Shown piece after piece: positions 10,065-21,658 of a stretch of DNA of 64,000 nucleotides; the first letter of the stretch is position 1; each line of letters starts with the position of its first letter. The stretch lies in NCBI GenBank assembly GCA_009733775.1, contig WOGZ01000141.1, positions 20,133 to 84,132 of the forward strand, read 5' to 3'. The position numbers and the translations under genes were made by a program. This DNA comes from Alectoria sarmentosa (taxonomy: Eukaryota > Ascomycota > Lecanoromycetes > Lecanorales > Parmeliaceae). The notes under the pieces were generated by a model that saw only the letters and a program-made list of their open reading frames with translations, was not told where the DNA came from and did no database searches.

Positions 10065-11633
10065 TCCAGACTTGAAGGAGTTTCTACTGTTGGTCTCGGA
10101 CGTTTTGAGTGACCATACAGTTCTTCACACTGTCCTCGGCAGTCGATAATCATGAAGATCACAATCATAGCATCATGATTCCCATTCATTTTTTTTACCC
10201 CGAGAGTCCCTAGGATCTGGATTGTCGCATACTCGAGGGTTCAGCTCGGGCTACACTCAGAATATACGACTTGTGCGAACAGGAGCTGGCTGCAGAGGGG
10301 ACAGTTTTCGCATGGAATCTTTCGCGGACAGGAGACCGATAATAGGAGAATATAGTCTTGTCCCTTCCGAAATTACTAGGCATGAATGATTAACGAACAG
10401 TCCATTGGCCGTTTAGATTTCTACCCTGACGCTTTAGTCTATGACTTCGAGACCTTGAGCAGCGGAGAACCATCTTCGAACGCCAAGTCAGGGACGTGTG
10501 TCAGCATTTAACACACCCGCAGGCTGGAGAGCGAGACTGCTGCTAGGACGAGTGCTGGTATGGTTAGCTATGTAGGATGACGGGGAGATATGCTAGCTTT
10601 CATTGCAAGTAAAGTACGGGGAACGCACGCGATTCACGGCGGGGGTAGGTGTAGCCGAAGTATCTGTGCCAAGACCATCTCTTTGTTTGAGCTACAACAT
10701 AAGTTGGGGGAATTAAGAGCGATGAAGGGGAGTCGAAAGTATCCCAGTCCACACAGGCCAACATCGTCAAAAATATGGTTCGAGAGTGCTTGGTGTTGCG
10801 AGAGAAGTGAGTTCCTTCAAGCTCGCAACATGTAGCCCTTTTTGCGAAATTAATAATCAAACACGCATGTTCAGCCTAGCCTACACGGTACTAGCCGATC
10901 TCGGCTACGAATATATATATCTGGCCACACACACCATTCTAGATAGTCAGTCATCCTTCTACCCACACGGAATGGTTTTTGTTCCATCAATCATTTGCGC
11001 AAGGCTGAACTACAGGGGCGAGAGAAGACCGCCACCTCCTCCTCTTCTTCCCCCCTCCCGGACAACTCCCCAGTATCTCGTCCTCTGCGCACTTTGCACT
11101 GTGAATTAATAAGTCCGAACTTAAAAGACAAACAAGGCTACTACAGTCATGTCCGTGCCATCTCATTTGCATCTTCCTCCAGAGCTTTGGAGTATCACCA
11201 CCCAAAACTTTATGCCATCGCAAAAGCGCAGACGAGCTTACATAGCTATGGACTACCGTACGACCTGTATTTAAGCAACTAAAAGAAAGGAGGAGGGGGA
11301 AGGGTAGTCTAGTTCTCAAGCATATTCGGAAGGCTGAAGATCTAGCAGTCACATTATTCGTCACCTGAGATTAACATCAGTTTACGCCTTACAGAGTCAA
11401 AGTAGAGGAGTCTCTGACTGTCGTTTCTTTCAGAGAAAAAACATACCCCACCACCTTATTTACAACCATAAGGCTAGGAGCAGATGCGATAAGTGCTCTC
11501 TCTCTCAGCACGTCCGAGTCCCAAACCTACACGCCAACTCATAATCTCCAACAACCAGACCATTCAATTCCCAAAAAACTACCCCTTCCTCACCCCGCTT
11601 CCCTCCCAAGCACCTCTCTCCCTTTCAATCTTC
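10065..11633. other. intergenic, no gene seen
   Basis: About 1.6 kb of unassigned sequence. Short frames on both strands, a pyrimidine-rich patch near 11033-11060, and no recognisable protein. Confidence 0.5.
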
Positions 11634-12082
11634 TCATTCATCGTCGGACCTCTGACCTCCATAAAGTCTGTACCCCACCGGCATCAACTCATCTTCCCTC
11701 ACCCAGTGCAAGTATCCCCCGAAACCCTCCGGATCATTATCATTCTGCAGCCGATAACGCCAATACCCTCGGTTTGCGCAGTAATCGAGATCCGTAATCG
11801 AATACGCAATGCCCAAGAAGATCTCCACCCGGTCGCCGGGTTGGTACAGAGGTTGGGGTCGGTTCTGTTGTTCCGGGGGGAGCCAAGGTCAGTGAGTGCT
11901 GCAATCTGTCTCCTTGGTAGAGAGAGAGAGAAAGTAGGAAGCGAAGATTGTACCGTGGGCCCTTCCCCCCGACTATTGAACCCCCTCAGAATGAGCAGAG
12001 GGTTTAGCTTTGCGAGCAGACTGGTGAAGAATGCCCGGCGCAGAGCTCTGCGCTCATCGGTTTGTCTACCATCCGTATTCAT
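11634..12082 (-). CDS. small SH3-like orphan protein
   Basis: Exons 11954-12082 and 11634-11864 join in phase across an 89-nt intron (GTACAA...AACAACAG), giving 119 aa. The first exon is a basic helix (MNTDGRQTDERRALRRAFF...) with no signal peptide. The second exon opens with LYQPGDRVEIFLG, the usual first strand of an SH3-like or KOW-like barrel. It continues with aromatic/acidic strands (YWRYRLQNDNDPEGF, YLHWVREDELMPVGY). I know no named family. The barrel reading is inference from pattern. Splicing removes a frame that otherwise reads through low-complexity Ser/Arg text. Confidence 0.5.
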
Positions 12083-13119
12083 AGTCTCGGAACCTCAGCG
12101 ACAGAAAAATCTGCAGTACTTGAAATAGAAAGGATAGAAAGGACTCGGTTCAAAATCAGTCGTATTTTGGCACTGAACGAGAAGGCAACACGTAGTCAAA
12201 TAAGGCAGGAAGGAGATGATTACCCTTACCCCCAAACCCGCTACCGCCGAAATCGAAACAAATTCGGACCGCCGACAATGCAGTGTTCCGATTCGCCCCT
12301 TTACGGCCGTAGGGCCACAGAGCAAAAGAGTATTGGCCGCCCCAAATCGGGAATCTGCATCTCTAGCGCGCTGTACACGGCTCAGAAACCCTGGGCGAAA
12401 TTGAAACTAGCGGCTTGCGGCCTGATCGGAGGTGACCATGTTTCCTTCAAGGCCGCGAGCGGGGCCTAGTACACACCAAGGGGTATCATGTTGTTTATTG
12501 GGAGCCAAAGGTTCTGCGGTGCCGCCAAAAATGAGAAAGGTGGATGAAATGCTGTAAGATGAGGAGAGTGTATCGCGAATGCCTTTCTGACTATGGAGAG
12601 ACAAATTAAGCGCCAAAGATATTGATATTCGTAAGGGCTATTAGTCTTGTCATCACGGCCTGAATTGCGCATGGATTGGTCGGTGGGATGCAGTATAGCA
12701 ACCTGAAGGTGTGGCTGATACTCGAGATACTTAATGGGATATATTTCTCGACAGGTCAAGACAACTACGTGCTTACTCGCTAGTGAGGCGATTGGATCAT
12801 CATAGTGGCATGGCATGCGGCGCTGAGGCTATATTTGTGCGACGTAGATGTAGATTCAGACATAGCTCTAGTGGTAGTAGTTATTCAGGGCAGTATGTCC
12901 ACGAGCAGTCCAAATACGACCAACGCTACTTCTACCATGACTGGGTTCATCGCACGTCACATTCATACCGAACATCTATCCGTCTTCTTCTACAAAAGAG
13001 TTTTTTATTCAATCTACCCAAAGCTCTCTACCAACACCCACGAGCAGCCCCACTCTCCACCAAGCCAGCAGCACCCGCGATTCCTCAACACTTGTACTCG
13101 TAGCTCAAATGATAGCTGA
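12083..13119. other. intergenic, no gene seen
   Basis: About 1 kb between the small SH3-like gene and the WSC gene. Only short frames. Confidence 0.5.
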
Positions 13120-14459
13120 TCAGCTAGTAGCTTCCCCCGCCGTCGCACTCGCCTTGTTCTGATAGAAGCTCAACCAGCCGGCCCCGCCACAGAGCTGCGT
13201 CGGATCGCCATTGCACGGCATGGTGCAATTAGTCTTGCCGCTCGTGACGAGGGTGGCGGACTTGACGCCTTTACCCTTGGAGTCGCCGCCGCAGTAGCAT
13301 CTGCAAAAAGCCCTCACATTAGCATACCAATCTCTCCCCGCGGAAAAATCGCGGCACGTCACTCACTCGGCGCCAAATTCCACGCCCATGTACTGGTACG
13401 TGGCGCAGTAGGACGCGCACCGCTCGACCGTGAGCCCCGTGCCCGCCCAACTCAGCGAACTCAGCGTCCGCGCCGTGGAGGAGTCGAGCTCGCAGCCGAG
13501 GTAGTTGAATGTTCCCGACGACATGACCGCGTTTGCGGAAGCTGCTGGGGCAGCTGACGAAACCGTTGCCGCCTGCGACGTAGTTGCCGGAGCGGCTACC
13601 ATGGTGGCCATCTTCGTAGACTGAGGGGCGGATACAGCTCCAGTCCCAGTCCCCGAAGCAATGCCGCTAACGTTACCGTCGTCTGAGTCGGAACCGGTGT
13701 TGGCGCCGGTATTGTCACCTAGGTCGTCGCCCGTGTCATCGCCGTCATAGTCGCTGCCATCATAGTCGGGATCATCCAGTTCGGCGTCATCGACCTGGTC
13801 TTCCGACGTAGCGGCGATTTCAGTGCTTGTTTGCTTCGCTATCGTGGCGTCGATTTGCGATCCAGCGGCATAGACGTGTAGGACGAGATCTTGGTTGTCA
13901 CCTACGTGTGCGTTAATAATCCCAACTTTCTAGAAGAAGGGCACAGATGAAGATGTCTACCCGCAAGCTCCCAACCACCACTTGACGTTGTGTTGGAGAC
14001 ACATTCCTGCACGACAATCGTACCCGCCGCGGCAAGATCCTGATATGAACTCGTATCGTACGTGACGGACGAAGAAGTGACCTCAATCGGCACCAGAGCA
14101 GCCTTGCAGCCCACTATGAACATACACGTCAACACTCCATTCCCATCTGACCCACCATACCAAGCCAAGCAGTCAGGAAACCTACCAGTCGACCACGATT
14201 GCGGAAAATTCTTCCGCGTACTATTCGACAGCCCATCCGGCGTCGCGAACTGCGTCGGGATGAATAGATATGACGTGTTTCCCGTGCCCAACTTCGCGAT
14301 GCTGGTGAGGAGGCTGGTGCAGGCGGCTTTGGTGGGGGCGCCGTAGGAAGTGAGATTACACTGCTCGGGACTGAAGGCGAGGGCGGAGGAGGAAAAGAGC
14401 GTGAAGGCCGCAGCGGCGAGGAAGGCAGAAGTAGAAGAAGAAGGAGAAGAAAAAGGCAT
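13120..14459 (-). CDS. secreted WSC-domain protein
   Basis: Four exons are read on the minus strand: 14186-14459, 13961-14113, 13367-13901 and 13120-13300. Introns are 72, 59 and 66 nt and the product is 380 aa. A signal peptide with an Ala-rich core (residues about 12-28) is followed by a globular part with Cys spacing (PEQCNLTSYG, TKAACTSLL, GCKAALVP). Then comes an acidic Asp/Gly linker (DDPDYDGSDYDGDD region) and a Ser/Thr/Ala stretch likely to be O-glycosylated. The C-terminus is a WSC domain with eight Cys (YLGCELD, CASYCATY, ECYCGG, NCTMPC, QLCGG). WSC domains bind glucans or act as wall-stress sensors in known proteins. There is no membrane helix or GPI signal, so this is a soluble or wall-bound form. 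The gene is intact. Confidence 0.85.
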
Positions 14460-15244
14460 GTCTGAGTAAGCAAGAATCGAGAAGCGCTAGCTGCAGTACG
14501 TACGTAGGAGATGCGTGTCAAAAGGAATGTATTGCAGAAATTTCAATCTTAGCGGGCGTGCTTGCATTGTTAAATAGGAACCCTCTTCTTCAGTCGCATT
14601 TCTACTTTTTCCCGACGATGTTTTATCGCTTCCGATATGAAATTGGTGGCAATTCAAGCGCACTAGCGACGAAACGCCGCAAATAGGTAGAGCAGCACGG
14701 TAGCAAGAGATGGAGCAGAAGAGCAGCTTCACACGCGAGTCCCGTAATTGGATAATCGAATATCATTTCGCAAAGTTTTCCACGTCAATGACACCTCTTA
14801 CGCGGCCTGTGGTGGGGAAAATAGATTCCGCTTTCACAGAATGGAAAAGACAAAATTGTGCAAGGACTGAAAAAGCCCTCAGTCGCATGTCAAGATTCTA
14901 CCTCCGTGGCAGTCTTCTCAGAGGCCACTGCAAAGGCCACGTGGACCAGAACACCATAGAAGCGCATCGCGGTACTCGAAGTACACTAAAAGCTAAGCGA
15001 ACCAATGGATAAGCGCTTTGCGAAGGCACGGTCTGCAGTGTCGCAGGTTGTACCGCGAACATGTTGTACGCGCTGGAAGAAATTATCCGGTGCCGACAAT
15101 AGCACATCCTTTAGCACATCCTTTCTTGTCCGCTGACCGTCATGTAGAGACTCCCATGATAGCCAGCGACTATGCGTTTTCATCTTTCGGCCAAAATCTT
15201 GGATTGTATTCTGGATTGGGCAAGAATCTGAATTTCAGTCATCA
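14460..15244. other. intergenic, no gene seen
   Basis: Upstream of the WSC gene and downstream of the ABC transporter. Short frames only. Confidence 0.5.
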
Positions 15245-18227
15245 TCATCTACGACTTGTCCGATTGAACAACCTCAGCGCCCCGAAAGCTATCACACGGT
15301 ACATGGTGCCCAGCACGAACAGCATCGCTAGATCTAAACTGTATTGACCCAATTTGTACCCAGTCCCCGCGGCCGCCTGATCGATCTGGTAAAGATAGCG
15401 ATACGGCGTGACATTTTCAGTGAAGTAAGCTTCCGACAACCATGTTCCGGGACTCGCTCTCCAAAGCCATGTCATATGCCATCCTCCCACCGTGTGCAGA
15501 CTCGGTCTGACGCCACTGATGATTCCCACTACTAGACTAGTCATGGTTGCAATCAGTGGTCCATCTTCTCGCCTTGTCACCATTGAGACGCATGACGAGA
15601 GGCCATAGACGCAGTAGAAATACAGCAGGTTGGCAATGAATGCCGCACCCCAGGACATTCTAGGTGTTGACAGGTATATGAAAACCGTCGTGAAGTGTAG
15701 GTTGGATAGTACCATTCTGGGCAGTGTGGAGAGAACTTTGCCGATGTAGTATGCGAAGCGATTATGTCCCGAGGAGGCTTCGCGAGCGTAGATCTGTTTC
15801 TCTTCGCCAAAGATCTTGACGCCTGGTGTGCTTGCGATTATTCCACATGCTAGGCCGATAAGCAATGACATCTCTGGCACCGAGCTATAATCCGCCGATG
15901 ATGACAGAATCTCATAAGGATGCTGAAAAATGCCTCGGAAGTTAATGCCATCTTGGCTCGTTTCCGCTAGACCAAGGAGGAGGCCCGCGAGAGTAGCGAC
16001 GCCAATTTCTGCATAGAAGCTGGACCTGAGTCTGTACTGTTGTAGGAAAGCCCGGCCGAGGCAGAAGTAGGTCTGGCGATACCACGGTGCACCTCGCATT
16101 TGAATGGTCTTGTTCAAGGCAATTACGTCCATATCGGAAGGACTAGGACTAGGGAAACCTGTCGCTGCCTTCATGGCGTCTTGTCGATATGACCATTGCT
16201 CGATCAAGTGTGAGACATCGGTGTCACCCGACTTCTTGTATAAATGTCCTTGACCTGCGATGATATCCATGATGGTGTCCGCTAAATTATGGCCCTCTGG
16301 AAAAATGAACCCGCATTCCTCAAAGCATGCTTGAGCCGCCTCTTCTTTCCCTGAGTATATCACCCTTCCCGCACCAAGAAGTAAAACGCTATCCAGCGCT
16401 TCAAAAATCTCTTGCCTTGGCTGGTGGATAATTGTCACGACAGTGATGCCCAAATGTGAAACAGCTTTCAATATCGACATGATAGAGGAAGCGGAGGTTG
16501 CGTCCAGACCTGACGTTGGTTCATCCAGAAATAATGCCATCGGAGCAGCAGCTAGCTCCATGCCAATACTGACACGCTTACGCTCTCCACCAGAGATTAT
16601 TGGCGTAGCAGTATTACCGACCCGAGAGTTCTGCACATGCGATAGTTGCAGGCATTTCAGTACCAGTTCCACATGGTTCTGGGTATCTTTGTCACTCCAG
16701 TCCGACGGCAGTCGTATTCGAGCAGAATGCAAGATATTTTCGCGAACTGTAAGTTCGGGCAAGACAACATCGTCTTGAGGCACGTAGCCGATGACCTTTT
16801 TGTATTTGAAGGAGACTCCAGCACTTCCATTGATTTTGGTGACGCCTCCAGTGTGTGAATGCTTGCCCATGAGGACGTTGACGAAAGTCGACTTGCCAGC
16901 CCCAGAGGCGCCCATGATGCCCCAGAAGCTTCCATTGGTGATCTCACCCGTAACTTGAGACAAGATTGGCTGGGTAGAGCCTTTTGGTTGATAGCTAAGG
17001 TTGTCAAACTCGAAGGAAAGACCAATACTCGCCGCATTTGTGCATCTTGATAGGGATTGGACGAATTGCTGGATGTTGAAGTCTGGTCTCTCGCCATCCA
17101 CAGCGTTTCTTTCATCAAAAGCGAAATCGTTGTCTATTGCGGCCAAGGAGCTTGTGTTGGCACGTCTCACTCCGGTTATCCTAGATTCCAAGGGAATATT
17201 GCCATCGTGGATGGGAAGATATTGTTTGTTCTGCGCCCCTAAACGGGAGAAGGTAAGTGCTTTCCTCATCCGTTTCGTCCTTCTACTACCTCTCCGAAGA
17301 CTTCTACGGTTCCCGTTCCAATATATCTTTGAAATCAGTATAGCAGATATGAGCAACAAATCCAAGGCGATTAAGAAGATGATGGGCAGCCATGATCTGT
17401 CTCGGAAACTGCCAGGGGGGCAAAGAGCACCGAAGCTGCATTTGGTAGGCTGATAGGTACCTATCGAGCAAAAGTGGCCAGAGGGACATTCGATCTGTTG
17501 CGCACCTCCACGTGGGCAGTAGTTCCCTTTCAGGCAGACGACGGGCTCATAAGGTCCCATGGGAGGGGTTGTCTGACCTGTTAGCCTTGCGACTTCAACT
17601 TGAGGAAATGGTGGGCAGTAGGTTGGTGGGTTTTTAGCTGTGTTATTCTGACCTGTGATGGATTGAGCAGTTAGTATCTTTTTGAAGGCTTTCAGACGCA
17701 TTTAGGCTGGCGCACTTACAGAGAAAGCCAAGATTGCAACCCGTTACGTTCCATTGACTAACATTTTGTATAATCAGGGGTGTGGTGCCTGGCTGCCAGC
17801 ACTGACTCAACAACTCTGCGGATTCTGCTATGTATTTGTAGAGGGTCGATGATGCTTCAGTATCGTTCTCGCCAGAGCAGGTCATATCTCCGAGATCAGT
17901 AATATCGGTTGTTGATGAGATATTCACAAACTCTGCGTTTTTTCCTTCACCTCTTATTACGTACGGTGTACTGACATTCGGAGGGTTGCTGTCGGAATTG
18001 GTTGACTCTTGGAGCGATGCAGGATTGGCTTGATTGACTGCGAAGAACCACTTCCCCGTCTGTCCCGAGTAGATGTTGCTTGTCGTATTGGCAATGCATC
18101 TCCACGATTCTCTGTCCAGCGCTTCTTGCAGAGCGCACCTGCATCCTCCATCGTCGGCGAAGAGTGGGCCCTTTGGCTGAATGTCTGTGACACCTGAGAA
18201 GAAGTCATTGGAACCGTCTGCCGCCAT
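15245..18227 (-). CDS. ABCG transporter with Cys-rich ectodomain (Adp1-like)
   Basis: Exons 17720-18227 and 15245-17652 join across a 67-nt intron (GTAAGT...CATCACAG), giving 971 aa. The order is a glycosylated N-terminal ectodomain, a Cys-rich module (NLGFLCQNNT, PVVCLKGNYCP, GHFCSIGTYQP), a first membrane helix (about 257-278) and a nucleotide-binding domain. Walker A is GASGAGKS (about 417-424), the signature SGGERKR (about 523-529), Walker B FLDEPTSGLD (about 544-553), and a His follows in TIIHQPRQ. An ABC2-type membrane domain with several helices ends the protein. This is the half-transporter layout of yeast Adp1. Substrate is unknown; plasma or internal membrane export is inferred. No signal peptide precedes the ectodomain at the ATG used, so a short upstream exon is probably missing. 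Confidence 0.85.
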
Positions 18228-19089
18228 TACTGCTCAAAAGCTTCGTAGATGAAAGATCAGCATTAGTTATTCGTTATCATACTGGTATACAAGTGACGCC
18301 ACGAAAGAGAGGTAAGTGTTATCCTTGGAAGACATGGCGGCGGAGTATTGATATGTGCGGGTACTTGCAGTCGAGCTAACACTGGTAGAGAAATGAATGT
18401 CTCAAGTGTTAATGAATTTGGCCCGAGTGGTCCGTGACATGCCTCGGACAATGTAGTCCCGCATGACTTGTGACTTCTATCAAATCTTGCATGCATCATT
18501 CTTAACACACCGCCACCTGTGTTTTTCCTATCTCCGGAGTCGGCCATGCCCAATCAGAATTTCACGAATTTGCAGTCTACGAAGATTATATTCAGCAAGT
18601 GCTTGACTTCAATCGTTGAGAGAAAGTGAGTAGGTCTTCTAGTTGCAAGCCTTGCACTTGAAGATTGTATTGCCCTGTCACTGTGCGCTTTGACTTTGCC
18701 AAACACAACATAGAGCCACACCAAATTTAGAACTCTATCCATAGCGGTCTAGCTCTTATAGCGTCCGGGACTAGCCTAAGGCAGATTAGCATATAATGCC
18801 AAGTCGGAGTCAATGTTCCGGAAGCTCAGCCTTGATGGATGATATCCGTGACTCCTTTTTGCCTCTAGCTTGGACTTTTTTCAAACTAGCAGCAACAAAT
18901 CGATCAAGAGAAATACGATTCTTTGTATATATGGAACTCACAAATAGTATCATCGTCACTGATGCTCATGTGCTTCTGACTCGATGTTAGGGTCAACTTG
19001 GGCGGCAACGGAACCCCTTTCACTGGCCATTCTCGCACAATGCGATCCACCATGACAATGACTCATTCACCGCCTCTCAGTCGCCGTAC
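18228..19089. other. intergenic; possible missing 5' exon of ABCG gene
   Basis: The ABCG ectodomain needs a signal peptide that is not in its first called exon, so the 18228-18560 stretch may hold a short exon. I tried the GT sites after an ATG at about 18334 (minus strand) and none gave the right phase. The rest is unassigned. Confidence 0.3.
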
Positions 19090-20127
19090 CTATGGTGCCA
19101 TTCCCCGTGCATTCCCAATCTTCATGATGAAACCCTCCGCGAACGTCTGCCCGGTCCACTGTAGTCTGAGCTCGATTTCCGCGAACCTGCGTTGAGCGAG
19201 GAAAACACGCTTTGTGATCAACGACATGGAGTTCAACAAGATTCCATAAGAAAGTTTTTGCGCAGGGGGATTGAAAATGTTTGTGTCGTGGATGTTGAGC
19301 GCAGTGTCCCCGGACGAACTAACACCATAAATATACGGACAATCTTCTGCCTCATCGTGTGCGGCAGCGGTGATCATAGTATCAAGAATGGCTGTGAAAA
19401 GGTCTGCGCCGTCGACACGTTGGGCGTTGAAATTCCAGTCGATTACAAACGACGGAAGGTTTGGGTCACTGACCTGGCCTGATTCTGCATTCAAGGTGCT
19501 GTTTGTAGTGATACTCTGCAGGGTGCTATTGATTCGGATATCTCCGCCAAGAGTTAGAAGTGTTGGGCTTTGCTTCCCGATTAGAATATACCCCACGCTG
19601 TGCCCCTGGAACAATAGGAATATAGAGAGCTGGTAGAAGCTGGACTGTCTCGTCATTGCAAGGATACCTTGGTACAGGCCCAGAAGGATGTATTTCAGTT
19701 TGAGTGGGTATTCGGATTCGAGGGAAAATGCCGAATAAGATATGCAGACGCTGGTCAAGCCCGGCACCCAAACCACCTTTGAACCGGTCATAGTTGAATT
19801 CCAGCCAAATTGGGACCACAGATCCATAACCTCGACGGCATTGGCGTACACGGCTACTGGATTATTGAGTGGTACGGTTCTGTCGAAGCGTAGGGACGCT
19901 CTAAAACCTTCAGGAATCTCTGGTATGGGATGGTGTAACGAGCTAGGGCGCTGATTATCAGCACAGTATTCCGTGATCCTAGGTGTTGTGTTAGGTAAGC
20001 CATACCTGAGAGGAATCGTCAAGCTCGGAGGTTCATTCTGGCCCACCTCTATTGGCATGGAAATGGCAGTGACAAGGGGAAAGACGTGGTAAGCGAGGAG
20101 CATTAAGAGCACATCGAAACGAAACAT
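19090..20127 (-). CDS. secreted orphan protein, 345 aa
   Basis: Single exon on the minus strand. The frame is open 48 codons further upstream, but the ATG at 20127 opens a textbook signal peptide (MFRFDVLLMLLAYHVFPLVT), so I start there. The mature chain is mixed alpha/beta with N-glycosylation sites (NTT, NST, NAT-like) and hydrophobic patches (KYILLGLYQGILAM, QLSIFLLFQGHSVGYIL). The end is WTGQTFAEGFIMKIGNARGMAP. I recognise no family or catalytic motif. It is likely extracellular or lumenal. It lies downstream of the ABCG gene's 5' side with ~860 nt between them, so they are separate units. Confidence 0.6.
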   Translation of the reverse strand: MFRFDVLLMLLAYHVFPLVTAISMPIEVGQNEPPSLTIPLRYGLPNTTPRITEYCADNQRPSSLHHPIPEIPEGFRASLRFDRTVPLNNPVAVYANAVEVMDLWSQFGWNSTMTGSKVVWVPGLTSVCISYSAFSLESEYPLKLKYILLGLYQGILAMTRQSSFYQLSIFLLFQGHSVGYILIGKQSPTLLTLGGDIRINSTLQSITTNSTLNAESGQVSDPNLPSFVIDWNFNAQRVDGADLFTAILDTMITAAAHDEAEDCPYIYGVSSSGDTALNIHDTNIFNPPAQKLSYGILLNSMSLITKRVFLAQRRFAEIELRLQWTGQTFAEGFIMKIGNARGMAP

Positions 20128-20639
20128 CTTGACAATGTCAGTCAAGCTGGGCGCTCTTCGTGTGAGGCTACTCAGAGGCTCGAAAGTGATTTTCAGACAC
20201 GAGACAAAAGACGTTTTGTAAACACCAGGGTCAGAGAGCATGACGACATGGGGCGGCAAATCCCAGGCCACTTTCGTGGGACGGCAGTAGATGGAGAAGC
20301 AGTCAATGCATAGCAGTGGCGCGTAAATGGCCTGCCGCTTTCGCGCAAAACTCAGGCCGCCTCTCTGACCATGTGCGATGCTTAGTTGTAAGCGCTCCGA
20401 GATAAGGAGATTCCGGAGCGCTCAAGTCAAGGAGTTGAAATTATTCCCGTAGGCACAGAAGTCTTCGTTGGCTTGTCGCGTATCTCTATTTGACATGCTG
20501 TTTAATACGAAGATGCGCGGAAGAGGTCGTGTGATCTTCGGCATGGAAAGGACATGGCGGCAACTGATACAGCTGCGACACCGTGGAATCGACAGTTCAT
20601 TCAATAGATACTTTGGAGATACTAAATTCACGCCGTCAC
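20128..20639. other. intergenic, no gene seen
   Basis: 5' flank of the secreted orphan and 3' flank of the broken membrane-protein gene. Confidence 0.4.
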
Positions 20640-21168
20640 ATACGCCCCCTTCAGCTTCGCCCTGAGACTAGAGAAGACCATCATAATGACCCAAATCCTC
20701 AGCAACACACAGGCCAGTAACACTGCCAAAGGAAGGACAGCGGTCTAGAAAAAACCATAAACCACAGAGCTCCTATAGAGTTGCAACTAAGTTTGAGTCG
20801 TCTCTGAAACGAATTTGTCCCTTGGTTCATGATTGGTAGAGGCATTGGCCCCAACTTCGTGACTAGCGCCGCTCGTCGCCAAAGCCGTCTCTCAAGGCTA
20901 CTCGTAAAGTATGATCCCAGGCTACCCAATGGATACCACCAAAGACCGTGCTCTCCCTTATCAGCCAGCTGGCCATTGGAAGGGAATGATAGTTTCTAAC
21001 CATACATTTATCGTCTATGATTGATACTGGAATCGGGTCGTAGGGACCATACGGTAAAAAGCAACGGTGGATGACTATATTGTACGTTAAAGAGATCATC
21101 AAATTGTACTCAGAAGTAGAAATCGACACCAGGGATATCTCTGTGACAACATGTGTCGGTACCCGCAC
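20640..21168 (-). pseudogene. fungal multi-pass membrane protein gene, broken
   Basis: Minus-strand text matches the C-terminal half of an uncharacterised fungal membrane-protein family that I recall by pattern. It has a pre-membrane block (IHRCFLPYGPYDPIPVSIID), then a helix block with FGGIHWVAWDH where the family has YGGLHLLAWN, then SSLERRLWRRAALV (family: FPT.LER.LWR), then membrane helices (TAVLPLAVLLACVLLRIWVI). A 1-nt shift near 20905-20915 separates the HWVAWDH block from the SLERRLWR block, and the last helix block is in a further frame. An intron ending TTTTTTCTAG near 20745 could restore the last change, but not the first. Probably a decayed gene. Confidence 0.5.
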
Positions 21169-21373
21169 CGCGCTGGTACGTTTCTCAGACTAACAATCCT
21201 TCAAAATGATTCACGCAAATCCAACTCTTAAACAGCTCTCTACAGCAATCCTCCAATCCCTCGATTTCAAGCTGCAAAGGTGACACGTGTGAATACGTCA
21301 CCTCCGCATCATCCCTCGCCTCTCTCAATACCTCGATTTAGTTCCCCATAACTTTAATTTTGTCATTAACTAG

Positions 21374-21658
21374 GTTCCGGTTGACCACTATACGAAGGTC
21401 GTGTTTGAGCTAGCAGAGCACACTTTAGATGTTTCGAAAATCGATGCCGAGGGTAAAAGGAAGAAATGCGACATACTACCACGTCAAAATCCGCTCGATG
21501 CGGAAAGGCCAGACTTTCTGCCTGTTGTACTCGAGTAATCTGACTGGAAACCGCGTGTCGTGTCGCTCCCTAAATGGGTACAAGTGCTGCCGTCCGCGCT
21601 CGAACGAAACACGACGCGTGACGAGCGTACAAAGAAGAAACGAAAGAATCTGCCATGA
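21374..21658 (+). pseudogene. coding relic with one nonsense codon
   Basis: From 21374 one frame reads 94 codons with convincing protein composition (HYTKVVFELAEHTLDVSKID, SDWKPRVVSLPKWVQVLPSA, then a basic RDERTKKKRKNLP). It is interrupted only by a TAA at 21536-21538 and ends with TGA. An AG precedes the first codon as an intron acceptor would. No family is recognised. I call it a fragment of a decayed gene. Confidence 0.4.

Noticed and set aside
11493..12128. Long plus-strand frame of 211 codons
   Set aside because: No ATG at the start and biased Pro/Ser/Ile composition; it is antisense to the better-supported spliced SH3-like gene.
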